A stretch of 64,000 nucleotides of DNA from Dirofilaria immitis (taxonomy: Eukaryota; Nematoda; Chromadorea; Rhabditida; Onchocercidae). The position numbers were made by a program, and so were the translations under genes. Under the pieces are notes generated by a model. That model did not search any database. It was not told the DNA's origin and saw only the letters and a program-made list of their open reading frames with translations. The stretch spans positions 4,156,501 to 4,220,500 of the forward strand of contig JAKNDB010000087.1 in NCBI GenBank assembly GCA_024305405.1, given 5' to 3'. Shown piece after piece: positions 41,870-55,736 of the stretch. Positions within the stretch are counted from its first letter, which is position 1, and each line of letters begins with the position of its first letter.

Positions 41870-43932
41870 TTAAAACGTCAAATACAAGAACTTCCGCTTT
41901 TCAGGCATTTGCTTTATTTTCTTTTTCGCTGATTTCTCCTCAACACCATCTGCCACATCATCCGGACTATGAGCCCTTTTACGATCTTCTATAATTTTCA
42001 AGTGCGTTTTGAAATTGGGGAAATAATCAAAACAAAATGTATTGAAACTAGTCAAAAACAGTCGTCTTCCGAACAATCGAAAACGAAAGTAAATTACTCT
42101 CTATATATCTCTTATGATAAATGAATTAAAATGATCACCTGCTTCCTTAATATTTCTGCTTTCAACAAACAACTTCGCATCTCCTTCGTTGTCGAATTCC
42201 TTGAAATGAGCACTTTTAAAATCTTTCGTTGCTTCCTGACATTCTTCCCATGTTTTGAATACACCAGTTTTATGACCATGTGCAACAGCGTAGAATACTT
42301 GTTCTTTGTTAGTTTGCTGAAATTTGCAGGAATACAATGGATCTACTTCTGAAATTACATCAGATACAACAACAACACATTTGCTTCAAGAACGAAGAGA
42401 ACATGGGAAACATTAATCGTCAGTATATTAATCAAGCAATAATCGATGTTATCCTCGCCTCTTTCTTCTCTCCTGTATTTTCTGTCTCTTTTATTTCCTT
42501 CTCATTGTTATCCGCTGGTGTATTATGTGCTTTTGATTCTGAAATTACTAATTACATGTTCGATTTAACAGTCATTTTGGCACGATATCATTAAATCATC
42601 TTGATTTCTCCTTGTTCTTTTAACTTCTTTCTATTCGCCCACTTTTCACCACTCTTGGTTGCTATATATGCTTTCTTCGTAATATTAGCAGCTTAATGAT
42701 CCATATTGTTTGAACACCATTTAGTCAGTACTGAATCCATAAGGAATAATGAAGATATTTGTAATTCTTCTTCTTATTAACACCGAGTTATGTAACGGCA
42801 AATTATTTTTTAAGAATTTCGATAAATTGAGATTATCATACTCTTCTGAAGCAATCGTAGAATATTCTGAAATAGCTATTACAGTGACCCCAAAAAGTAA
42901 TCAAAAAATGTAAATAAAAACAAAACCTTTTAGATTACCATCCTTTTCTCCATTCGAATATTTCTTATAATATGCTTTTGCTTCATCCAGTTTCTCGAAT
43001 TTCTTGTAGAGTGGCTGAGGATAATCGGCTATCTGGAAATCTGTTGTATGAAACAATTATAAATGAATCGAACTAAATAAATTTTTCAATTTCTACTAGG
43101 AAAGATGTAGAAAGAATTTTTCGTTCAATTTAAATAATAATATAAGAAGTGCAATATTTCTCTTACATGATTCTTAACTTCATTGTAATCTGTAAATATC
43201 CCTACAACTTTTCCTCGAGCAACTGCATAAAATTTATCCGCTTTCTCATCCACTTCCACTGAAATTGTTTTAAAAGCATAAAACATTGAAAAGCATTCAT
43301 TGCTGCTGTCAATGAAGTAATCTTTGAAATCTATAAATCAAAAATATGTATAATTCATGCAATATTGAACAACGAAAGAGTGTTCGTTCGGAAAAGGATT
43401 TCATGCATAATCTTTCAGCACACAAGATATTTTTGGACAAAATAAATGTTAAAACGAAACTGACATTTGACATGACAACTAACATGAAATTTTTTCTGGT
43501 TGTCGGGCTTTTACATATTCCTCAGCTTCCTCTTTTGTAGCAAATTTCTTATAAACTGGTTGAGGAAAATCTTTTATCTGGAAAACTGAACTGAATCTAC
43601 TACGAGAGTTACGGAAATTTGTTAACGACAATGAAGACGGAATTATAGTACGACAAAAGAATGTTCGTTCAGAAGAGGCGTACCAATAGCTCCGATGATT
43701 CGAAAAAAATCAATCGATTTTGAGCATCTTCTATTCCCTACCCATGACTTTTAAATCTAATATTGGCTACAACTATTCAAAGTCAATAAAAATGCTATGC
43801 TTAAAAAGACCATTAGAATGTTTTCGAATAGTGAAAAGTAACAAAAACAAGCCTGCTCTTGTACATCTGACCACTTTTCATATACACCTGGTTTTTGCCA
43901 TGTCCCACCGCGTAAAAGCTATGTTCGGCCAT
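41870..43932 (-). CDS. Triple RNase-H1-type hybrid-binding (viroplasmin-like) domain protein, no nuclease
   Basis: Six exons: 43,932-43,853; 43,577-43,484; 43,258-43,167; 43,032-42,939; 42,348-42,139; 41,988-41,870; about 229 residues. It contains three consecutive hybrid-binding domains of the RNase H1 N-terminal / caulimovirus viroplasmin family: SFYAVGHGK...PVYKKFATKEEAEEYV, KFYAVARGKVVGIF...PLYKKFEKLDEA, and VFYAVAHGHKTGVFKTWEEC...HFKEF. It ends in an acidic then basic tail with KKKIKQ, a possible nuclear signal. No RNase H catalytic residues follow. The first two domains are split by an intron at the same residue and phase; the third is not. Intron 1 has a GC donor. One base is missing in the A5 run at 43,892-43,896. 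The end of exon 4 could instead be 42,927. A TTTTAG acceptor lies nine bases before the ATG. Likely binds RNA/DNA hybrids or dsRNA without cleaving them (inference). Confidence 0.85.
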
Positions 43933-43940
43933 TACCGTTT

Positions 43941-43943
43941 CCT
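43941..43943 (-). promoter_or_regulatory. Probable trans-splice acceptor of the triple-domain gene
   Basis: ACTTTTAG ends nine bases before the start codon, with no upstream coding exon in phase. This fits spliced-leader addition. Confidence 0.5.
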
Positions 43944-45800
43944 AAAAGTTTTTCCAGATAAAATAATAAGCGTTTCTTAAGTGATGTATAATTGCAGTAA
44001 AAAAATATTAGAGAACAGAGAGTGTAATTACATTGATATTTTTAAATGAAAGAAATGAGAACAAGTGAAATTTTTGCAACCAATGTTTATAGTTAACAAA
44101 ATTAAGATAGCCAATTTTTCAAAAGCAGAAGTTTGCGCTATCTCATAATCTGATAATAAGGGCAATTCTTTCGAAGTCATAAAAATTAAAGATCTCTCAC
44201 GCTATATTGCAATAAAATAAAAAAACAAATGATTGAGCTATTTTGATAAATATAAGGGATGAATTACTAATAATTTAATAGTACCAATCAAAATGGTTCC
44301 GAAATAGGACTATGGAAGAGAAAAAATGCTATTTTTCCAGGCTTCAATTATGAGCAAGTAAATGAGGAAATACCAGATGAACAACTGTATAGTTCTGTGA
44401 ATTGATAAGATATTTGTGACCTGCTTTGATGACTTGAAAGTGGAAGAAGAGAAAAGAACACAAAGGAAATGAAAAATAATAAAACTTTTATGACAAGAAG
44501 AATGATTCATCGGAACAAAATAATAAGAGTAACGCTATCAATCTGACATAGCAACAGCAATCTCGAATGGAGGAGCATCACTGTCCTTCCATCCTTTCAG
44601 CACCACCATCCTCCTCTCTTCCTCTATTTTACATATCAATTTTTTCTAAAATCGATGCAGTCGAAAATGTGCTTTGTATATGTTGCCAAAAGTTCTGTCG
44701 ATTTGCAATGGAGAGGCAAGGAAAGAGAGGTGGAAAAGAGAGATGAATCCACCCTTCAAAATGAGAATACAGAAACCTATCCTTCTTCCAGTGTTACCAT
44801 ATCATTTCAGCTCAATTTCTCATCCTCGTGCCTCCCTCTATTTCCAGAATTAGTGCTGGACGATATTTTCGAAATGCAATATTTTGCCCTTCACATGTAT
44901 CATACTTCCATATTGTACCTGTCAATTATTGTTATGTTACATCAAAGGAAACTAACACTGATAATGCTGAATTTCATAATGACAACAAAAATTAAGTAAA
45001 TAACATTTCTCATTTTTATTCAGTAATTGTTGCTTTTACAATAAGATACTGTTGTGCAACTATAACTAACAGCACATCCTTATTCGAATATCATTACGGA
45101 TGATACAGATCATGCTAAATGATATTACACGTCTTCTCATTTGATTCTCTTAACACGTAATAGAATAGATATAAGCGTAGAGATGGCCTCCATTTACATC
45201 AATGCAACAATGATATTATCTCTATTAGTAACAATGTTGAAGTCAACAGAATATTCACATTTCACAAGTAAGTATGCGAATAAGGAAGTAGGAATTACAA
45301 TCAAATTCATGCACAAGACTTTTAATTGTCACTACAGATACCCAATTATTACACCAGTCCTTAACAATGAATTTGAATATTACTTAAAACACAACACTGC
45401 TCAACGATTTGAGCATGTGAAAAACGATCACTCTGAGCCAATCTTCAGCTAACATTTGGAGATTACATAAATGTGCTTTGAAAAGCTTAATATTCCAAGA
45501 AATTTATAAAAATTATGTAATTAAAGTACAAACTAAAAATGGTAATCATAATGAAATAATACAATTAATAATTTAACAGTATTATAAAAAAACGAAATTT
45601 TTGAAATAGATCATAATAAGCAAATCAACATTGATATTATCAATCATATCATTTTGGAGAACCATTTTATTCATGCATCAGAATTCTTCGTGTTGCTACA
45701 ATGGAACTCCGAATCAATTAATCATAATTCCTTCTGCGGAGAAAAAAAACACTCTGGGAAATCAGAATTTCCAGATTCAATTATAACAAGCTAAATCGCA
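43944..45800. other. Intergenic, nothing recognised
   Basis: AT-rich spacer. Frames of 114 codons (44,655-44,999 plus) and 103 codons (45,141-45,452 plus) have no recognisable domain, no acceptor close to the ATG and low-complexity composition; they are within chance expectation. Confidence 0.45.
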
Positions 45801-47540
45801 TGTCTTTTAGCATAGCAATTTTTGCCTTCATTTTCTAACAACATCGTTGTTAGTTCGACATAATGTGGTATGACGATTCAATCCGTCAATCGCACGATGA
45901 AGATGCTCTGTTCCAAACATTCTCACCATTTCAGGATAGTTTTATCGTTGTGTTTCTTAATGGATATCTGCAAATAAACAAACTTCCCAATTCTTGTTTT
46001 CATGTCTGTGTCAAGTTTAGCTGAACTTATTTATAGCTTGAAAATGATATTATACATAAACCAGTTTTATAACACAGTTCACAATGAAAGTACACTTTCC
46101 ATTTTTCAAATAATAATAATGCAAACATTTAACATATCTTTCTATCAGTGTATCTCTCAAACATATTGACTTCTTATAAGAATAAGAAACATCGAACGAT
46201 ATATCAAACATTGCAATTTTCAAATGCCGATGTTAAATTGCTAAACTGAAATACATTTTTATTAATAAAAATAACGACAACTCCAACGACAGGTGAACCG
46301 AAATTTCGCAATACAATTAATTCAACTTCAAAACATCTGCTCTCTAATGCCTGGTCAGGCATTGTCTTGGAGAGTATACTTCTGTTTTGACTAACAGTTT
46401 AGGGTTACGTAGTTTTCAAATATTTCAGCAATTTGCTGGGTATATTTGTCTACTCTAGCTAAGATTTTTTTGATTTAGAAAACTACTGTAAATCATACGT
46501 CGAGTCATCAAAATAATATTCTTCTTTGCCGTAACTTTTACAGAAGGCAAATTCGGCTTCGGGAAATATTTTTTAGTTTCTTCTCTCAATCCAACGCCGA
46601 ATTCATCATCGTCACACTTATATCTTACTTTTCTTAATATTTTTATAAGTCCATCGAAAAATAATTCGTTGCTGTCCTGCCAATTAATCCGACTTCAAGA
46701 TGATGATCAATTAGTTTTTTTTTTCAATCTGCTTCAGGTGCTGAATATCTATGGATTAATCGACATCAAGTTTCTTCTAACTTCTCGCGAATAATAAAAT
46801 AACTTTGACAACTGCATCCAGTTGGTCATTATCAGTATCCTATGGCCGACCACTATGTTCCTTACCTACGACTTCTTTTGAATTATCACTCGTACATTCG
46901 TTAGTTATTGTTGGATAAGTATATTCATGATTTTCAAAACTATTTTTACTAACTCACCCTGAATTTATGAAAAATCTTTCTAGTTTACTTCCCAACATCA
47001 TTTAATAAACATAAATTAAAGTTACCAAAAATAATAAACTAGTGTGAAACGCTATATTAAAGTAAGAAAAAAAAGTGAAGTGTGGAACGTTATTAAAATA
47101 TAATACGGCTACATTTGTTTATGATATATTCCGGTGCGAAACAGCAACTTAGCATGTATTCATCCTGGTTCAATAAAATATAAAATCAATAACTGAAAAT
47201 TTGGGAAACATTTGAAAACTAATTATTTATTTCTCCAACGAAAACTAGATTTGAGGATATGTATATATTTTTTTGGCTTGGAAAGTCTTAAGCGCTTTTC
47301 ATCGATGTAGGTTTACTATCTGTATGCAATCTCGTCATCTGAAGCAGTTCAAACTTTGCGTGCTCAGAATACTATATTTGTCTTAAGAAAATTCCTCTTT
47401 AACTCGGTTTGACATCATAAATTGTTTGAATGGAATGTGAATAACCGATCCGAATAGATGAAGGTCATTCTTTGTGCTCAGTAGTGCCAAGAATTACAAT
47501 AAATTTTTCTTTACTTCTATAAAACATAGAAAAAGGAACT
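45800..47540 (-). pseudogene. Unassigned exon-like segments (broken or unmodelled gene)
   Basis: Three minus-strand segments look coding but lack a joined model. Segment A, near 47,400-47,510, reads LLSTKNDLHLFGSVIHIPFK before an in-frame stop. Segment B, 46,455 to about 46,694, is an 80-codon open frame without ATG, containing NELFFDGLIKILRK, CDDDEFGVGLREETKKYFPK and PNLPSVKVTAKK; a TTGGCAG acceptor lies just inside it. Segment C, about 45,820-45,967, follows a TTATTTGCAG acceptor and reads YPEMVRMFGTEHLHRAIDGL after a probable one-base gap, ending in a stop. Composition and codon texture differ from the spacer around them. I do not recognise the family. It could be one gene broken by sequence errors or a decaying pseudogene. 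Confidence 0.4.
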
Positions 47541-48288
47541 GTCACGAAAATGAGAAATAAATTTTAATCATAACGACTTTTCGAAAAAATTACCCGCACC
47601 AAACCTACCACAATATAATTATGAAACCATAACTTTAAGCATGACAACTAAGATCTAGTAATTACTGTAAGCTGACTGGATAATGAACGAATTAAGAAAT
47701 ACACTAAATATTAAAAACGATTAATAGAGTCTTCGTTACGTTATCTTTTTACATCTCTTATTCTTTGAAATATCATCAATTCTACCAATATTAACAACAA
47801 AATATATCACCTTTTCAAAGTAATTCTTCATACCTTTTTATCTCATCAAACTAGTCATAAAAAGAGTTAATCATAAAAGAGTCAGATATACTTACTTGCT
47901 AAAACAGTGTACGTGATATTTACAATTATATATTACATAAGAGTTCAATGCATAAAATATCAATTACTTTGATCAAAGAACAACTAAGCTCATGAAAACT
48001 ATTTGAATCAAATGATGTCACGAAATTTGTAGTTGTTATACATAGAATATTTAAGTCAGAATTGTTTAAATTTGAAAAACAATTATATTACGAAAAAAAT
48101 ATAATTGATTTTTTCTAATTTGCGATCACCAACCAATAAATATTGTCTGACTACCATCGTAACATTTTTTATTTCTTAATTCAAAACAATCATAACAACC
48201 TTTCAATTTTAAATTCATATGATATGCTATTTACTTAAAAGTGCTATTAGAAAGCGCAAATTTGATCTAGCAATTAAACTGAGTAGGG
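47541..48288. other. Intergenic, nothing recognised
   Basis: AT-rich spacer downstream of CHMP3; no gene supported. Confidence 0.45.
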
Positions 48289-50231
48289 TTACGAATATGA
48301 AGCTATACATAAAGCGAGAAATTTATTTTCTTTCCAGTCAATTTTGAGAAACTCTAACCTAGCACGCATTTCATCATAGTCAACAGCATGTGTCTCAGTA
48401 TCCGCCAACATGCTTTCTGATTCCACTGCAAGTGCGTCTTTCACAGCGGATGGTGCTTTACCCAATTCACCAGCAGTAATTTCGTACAATATCCGATCTA
48501 CTTCTTCCTGCAATAGTCTTCGGTTGTTGCAAATAAAAAATCCGCTCACAACTCTAAACCGAATAAAAAAATATAACAAAATGTCCTGCAAATAATCTCG
48601 CAATTTATCTTAACTTAATTTCTGTTTAGTGCGATGTTGCATTACTACTTAATTTCAACAATAAAATTAAAATTATTAAGACTGCCTGATTGTTATTATA
48701 TTGCATATAAATGAAAGGAAGAATAATAATGCAATTTCACACAAACAAATGTTCAGTTAAGAAAAGAATCTCTTTCATCTATATTTTATTTTCATCACTT
48801 CTTTCAAAAGCTCAAGCACTACAAAGAAAAGTAAGAAAATTTCAAAAATCCATTCGCTCAAGTATAACCGAAATTCCAAAATTCCTAATCAGTTTCGCTT
48901 ATTGTCTATATTAAAAATGATGTAATAGACCTGCGCTTCTTCTTCAAGCTCCTCTGGTTCCACTGATTCCATAGTTTCCTCCATCATTTCATCTATAATA
49001 CCTACCTTCATCATTTCTTTCGAAAGCTCACGCATTGTCGACATTATTTCGGGCACCTTAAATTCGTGATATAATTTATATATTTATTGTTGCATCTATG
49101 CTGCATAATAAATCTTATTTTTATATTCCAGTTTGATTATCATTTCTAAGTGATATCAATGATGGCGAAAATTGAAACCATATTCCATATTTATAAACTA
49201 GTTCTAGCAATATATCTAACTTTTACCGATATTCCAGATTTACCGATTTAATAATTTATCTCAAATCATTTCAGATTTGCCTTAATATAACAAATAAAAT
49301 CTTAATCAAAACTATTTGTTACTTCTGAAACTAAGCTTTAACCTTCACTAGCTGCTGCATATTTTTCATTACATCAGTAGATTGTTGCAACGAACCCGCC
49401 ATACGAACCGTCGCAAGTTGCTGCTGCATTCCCATAACAACCGAATTGATTTGCGCCTTTGTTCCATGGATTTTTGATACTGCCTCGAAAGAAATTTTCG
49501 ATTAAATAAATTTCAAATCTGGAAATAAAAATTTATCTAAAAACTCAAAAGTTGAGTCAAATATATTTAAATAACCATAAAATAGGAATGAGTGAACAAA
49601 GAATATACAGCTATTTAATAAAATGTTCTTTTTCAGATAAAAGCATAAGAAAAGGATATTTTCCAAAATGCCTAAAGCATTTGCTAATCCGGAACTTGTT
49701 CCTATCAAAAATTACATAGGCGAATAGAAAAATCAATAGAGAATCGCGGATGATTAATGTTGTATTGGCGTCCAGTTTGAAGTGATTACATTATTAATGA
49801 TCAGATCTCTAATTTATGATTAGAAGTAATTCGAATTGAGCAATTTTCATGAATTTCTAACTGTAAGATTACCTAACTTACTTTTCTTGATTGTAAAATA
49901 GATTTTGCAAGTACCACACATACATCTCGATCACCTTTCTTCGCTGACTCTTTTATCTGCTTTTTGACCTAAAACCATTCTTTTGCTCGTGAATGTTTCA
50001 ATTTTCAAAAAAATGATACAATGATACATGGCATAAAACAAAAATAATGTCTGAAGAGAACTCGACTAAACTTTATATAAGATTTAAATGACAGAGCAAC
50101 CTTCATTTCTTCTCGTTCGATGGCATGGATTTGACGATCGAGCTGTCGCAATTCAGCCCGCATTTTCCGTTGCAGTTCACGAACGGCTTCTTTCGTGTCG
50201 ATCTTTTCTCCCGTCCAAATAAGCCCATCAT
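48289..50231 (-). CDS. CHMP3: CHMP3 / VPS24, ESCRT-III subunit
   Basis: Snf7-family ESCRT-III component that polymerises at endosomal and other membranes for scission and recruits VPS4. Exons: 50,231-50,101; 49,968-49,882; 49,483-49,343; 49,056-48,931; 48,507-48,289; about 234 residues. Order of signatures: MGLFGRE start, LDRQIHAIEREEMKVKKQ (basic helix 1), SAKKGDRDVCVVLAK, KAQINSVVMGMQQQLA, VRMAGSLQQSTDVMKNMQ, VPEIMSTMRELSKEMMK, the acidic EPEELEEEAQ helix, and the diagnostic DRILYEITAGELGKAPS near the C-terminus. The family usually stops after the Leu-rich MIM helix; here the frame continues about 16 residues past RLEFLKI. One base is missing in the A4 run at 50,204-50,207, after MGLFGREK. 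A TATTTTAG acceptor abuts the ATG, so trans-splicing is likely. A second ATG follows the first. Confidence 0.94.
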
Positions 50232-50233
50232 CT
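50232..50233 (-). promoter_or_regulatory. Probable trans-splice acceptor of CHMP3
   Basis: TATTTTAG ends directly at the CHMP3 start codon with no cis-spliced coding exon upstream, the typical nematode spliced-leader site. Confidence 0.55.
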
Positions 50234-50825
50234 AAAATAAAACACAACGAATTATAAAAGGCCCAAGTTTGTCGCTGCAAGCAGAATGCAATCCTATGAT
50301 GAGCTCATCACGTCCACCAATCCTATTCTAAGAAAATTCTAATCTCAACATTCACACGGTCGGACCCGAATCCCGAAATCCCTCATCTTCAACGAACACA
50401 GACACCTTTATAGGCTTCTCATACATCCAAGTCACGATATTGATATTACTTTTCACGCAGCCCGCCATGAAATCCCGGCTAAAGAGTTGAAGTAAAGACA
50501 TTTTACTTCCTAGATGTCACATTGCTGGGTTTCGGCATTTCGATTTTCGACTTAGAAGTGAATATTCTTCTTAGCATTTCAGATCTACTTAATTACTTTC
50601 TTGAAAAGACCTTTTCAACCCTTCAATTTCTGAAGGGTACAAAATCTTCGAAAATCCATATTCAATTAAATGATATATGTATTGAAAAAATGTGTTAATA
50701 TAAAGATATCCAATCGAAATGGACAATATAAATTAATATTTCTTCTTCAGCTTCTTAGCGACTTAGATCTCGAAATCAATTTTATTTTCGTAAAAAATTT
50801 CAAATTAACAAATTTTCACTTCATT

Positions 50826-50859
50826 ATTGTCCAAACATGAAAAATCATGTTTGGACAAT
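50826..50859. repeat. Perfect 15-bp inverted repeat, 4-base loop
   Basis: ATTGTCCAAACATGA, then AAAA, then its exact reverse complement. The 34-base palindrome sits about 600 bases upstream of CHMP3. It might form a hairpin or cruciform; no function can be assigned. Confidence 0.85.
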
Positions 50860-51038
50860 CTGAAATCCGCCAGGAAATATGTTTGTTTAAGCAAATTTGT
50901 AGTTATTAAATGCGATAACCTTATAACGTTTCCAAAACTGAATAACTCTTCAATTTATTACTAAGCTTTTGTAAAATATGATAGTTTTACGAATATCTCA
51001 AGAAATGCGAAGTTCAAAAGTAGAGAATCATTTAAAAA

Positions 51039-51395
51039 ATGATCCACTTCACCAGATCCTCGATAAATGTAAAAGATTATGTTTTTAAAAGAAAATTTGC
51101 ATTCTCATTCATAGTTGCTCTCATTCATATTATCATTATATTATTATTAATAATCCTTCTTATTCAACAAAATGTTTGTCATTCCCAGCGAGAAATCGGT
51201 GGACGAAAAATGAATGTAGCAAGATTTCAAAAAAATGAAGTAATCTATGAACTGATAAATGGTAAACATCGCATAGCAAGAGTCATGGATACCGAAGCAA
51301 ACGCTAATGCTGGAAGCAGCGCAAAATCCGATCATACAATAGCGTTATCAGTAATTAGTGCAAAGACATATTATCTAAAAATGAATACTCAGTGA
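51039..51395 (+). CDS. Possible small single-pass membrane protein
   Basis: A single-exon frame of 118 codons. It has a basic N-terminus, one strongly hydrophobic segment (about residues 22-44, rich in Ile and Leu) and a polar C-terminal half with QREIGGRKMNVARF. No family is recognised and there is no clear trans-splice acceptor next to the ATG. An open frame of this length is borderline for chance in DNA this AT-rich, so it is listed only as a candidate. Confidence 0.22.
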   Translation: MIHFTRSSINVKDYVFKRKFAFSFIVALIHIIIILLLIILLIQQNVCHSQREIGGRKMNVARFQKNEVIYELINGKHRIARVMDTEANANAGSSAKSDHTIALSVISAKTYYLKMNTQ

Positions 51396-54284
51396 CTCTC
51401 AATCAATGATACTCACATATCATTTACTTTCTAATTCATAAATTTGACAATCACCATGATAATTGACCTAATATATTTATTCATTTTTTTCTAGACATCG
51501 AATATATAGAATTTTGAACATAGAATAATCACAAGCAATTATAGGTTAAAAGTCATACCAGTCTATATTCTGTAAGCGAAATTCTTTGCCCAACAAATTA
51601 ACATTCAAAGAATTGATATTCACTGGACCCTCCTTTGTACTATACAGACGATGCCGAGAAGATTCTTAAAATCAACTTCAATTAACTTTTCATTTCAATA
51701 CTTGTTCGAACTACTGCTGAATTATTTTTTCCAAAATGATCATAGCTGTTAGATTCATTAAGTTTTTCGTCACTTCTCTTCTAGAGGAATTATACATAAT
51801 TAAATATAATTGATTTCAATTATCTGTGAGCCAAAAAGAGAGCATTAAAGTCACATTTATTGGAAATACAATCAGTACACTTATAGTAGGAAATTAATTT
51901 ACTTTAATCGTTTGTTAAATTTTTATAAATAGCAATGTTTCATCGTAATTGTTGAAACCATTTGAAAGGTGGATAAAAATAGTTTTGTAGGCATTTAGTG
52001 CAATAACCCGCATTAATATCACGTACGTCTTTCAGAATAGTCTTAGTTTAGATACTTAATATTAATAATATTATTAAAGCAACTAAAATTTTTTTAAGCA
52101 AACACGAAAAAAACATTATTATCACAGGCACACATTCAAGAAACCTTTATCAAGCTCACTTACTGATTATGATTCAGTTTTTGATTATCGTATTTGATTC
52201 TGCAAGAAAAAAAGGTTTCCTATGTATTATGATCCGAATTTTAACATGATAAAGAAAGAGAATGTTTAATAGAAAAAATTTTTCCCGAAATAATAAATTA
52301 TCAAAAATAGCAGGAAGAAGAAAATTGCTTCAAATTACAAATATTAATTTTATCGAATTGATTATTTATTTGTTCATGTCAATGATATTACTGTTTTACC
52401 TAAAAATAAAATCTTTACTTGACGCATTCATTAATCTGAATCAAAAAATTTCGAAGAAATAAAGGCAAAAACCAATGATACAAGTGATCTCATTTGTCAC
52501 TATAACTGCTTGATATGAATTATGATTAAAAATTACGCTTTCATATAATGAGGGGCAATCTTTCAAACCTTGTTCACAATGTTCCACTTTCTGTCAAAGG
52601 CTGTTTCCTCATCTAAAGCAAATCGTTCCAAAAATGATTTTAAGCATTTGTAGGAACGTTATTTGTTTGGAACAACAATATCAATGTTTGTAGATCCTCG
52701 ATCATGTGGACATTCAACTATACACGCCGATTTATGAACACTTGTTTAGATTTATGAGCATGTAAAAATCTTGTCTCATCCTTTGCAAGGCACGATCGTT
52801 CTGTGAGCCTTTCCTCCAATAAATGAAGGTATAAAGCCCTTCACCAAAATCGAATCAGCTATTAAAATCAAAAATATATATATGAACAACTCGGAAAGAG
52901 ATTACAACGAAATTACAGCAATATCCATAATGTGTTCATCAGCAGGTTTAACATTAATATAACTTCACAGTATTTTAATATAATCATTTCTTTTAAAAGT
53001 AAAAAATAGAACTTCCACCATATTATGTATCATTGTACTTTACAATCAATTAGCGAACTGCAAAGAATAAAATAGACAGGTGAAAATTCTGAATAAGGTC
53101 CTAAACAGAATGATTTGTTTCTAGAGAGCGATTTTCACGAAATAAAATTACATTGCCAAAAATTACAAACAGTGTCGAAAAATGTTTGTAAACACAAGCT
53201 ATCTTCAGTACTAATAATAACTAATATATCTAAATAATAAAGCTTTCCAAAGAAGATCCTCGAATTTTAAATTAAGCTTTTATGAAATTAGAAGATTACG
53301 AATTGATAATCATAACTTATGATACGGCGATGTTGATGAAATGCAGCAAAATACCACTAATCTTTCTGATCTGTGCAATATGAGTAGTTCAAAATGAATC
53401 TCTTAAGAAAAAATTCCATTTTTATAAGATTCTTATGGACGAATCTCAGAGACACGGATGTCTTAAGCAATGCTTGTTGTATATTAAACTGGCATTAACG
53501 AAACAGGCTTCTATGCAAATTTTCGCTAAGATTAACTCTTAAAGACCTATTACTTGGTTGTTTCAATCCATCCATCTCCTGATAGTTCATGGTAACTTCG
53601 ATTAGTTAAATGATACTAGGTATTTGAATGTTTATTAAATTGGATAAGTAGACAAATATCATTATTTTACCGAAGGCTAGGAAATAGACATGAAAGTATA
53701 TAAACTGCGTATATAATTCACGTATTATGTTCCCTACATATATATAATACGCGTATAATTACTAACAGATTGAACAACTGTTTCATTGAAAATTATATGA
53801 AGCACATTTAAAGTGAATTCCAAATTTGTAGAGAAAATCTGCCTGGAGTCAATGAAAATGTAAAGCAAGAATGAAAAACTATACTTGATTTCACGTGAAA
53901 AGCATTTCTTTATTCACAAAAATTACATTATATTTGTTATGAATAGAGTTGCCATGTATTTTGCATTCAACTTCACAAATGAAAAAAATGAACATTAAAA
54001 ACAAATCTGACATGATTTCTTCCTATCCATTTTTTCGAACTCAGAAAAAAAATTCACATCAGTCTTTTAGCATAAAAAACGATTTCTTCTGAAAACGTTT
54101 TCTGAATCCACACACCATAGAACAAATCATAAGAAAGCTTGCTTAACGCTTTCTGTTGTAAGTACTCTCTGTTGTTGAAAAAATCAAAAATTACTAAGAA
54201 ACGCTAGAGAACAAAGGGCAAATTACTGTTCTCAGACTTCAGTTGTGAAAAGATCCAGAAATCTCATTACCTTCAAATAAATAA
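51396..54284. other. Intergenic, nothing recognised
   Basis: About 2.9 kb of AT-rich DNA between the candidate small frame and the metalloproteinase-like gene. No conserved segment, RNA gene or repeat beyond local AT simple sequence was identified. Confidence 0.45.

Positions 54285-55736
<1,452 letters not shown>

Noticed and set aside
44655..44999. 114-codon plus-strand frame
   Set aside because: Low-complexity, no domain, no supporting splice structure.
53693..53760. AT-rich imperfect palindrome around GCGTATATAATTCACG
   Set aside because: Composition is simple TATA-like sequence and the symmetry is weak.
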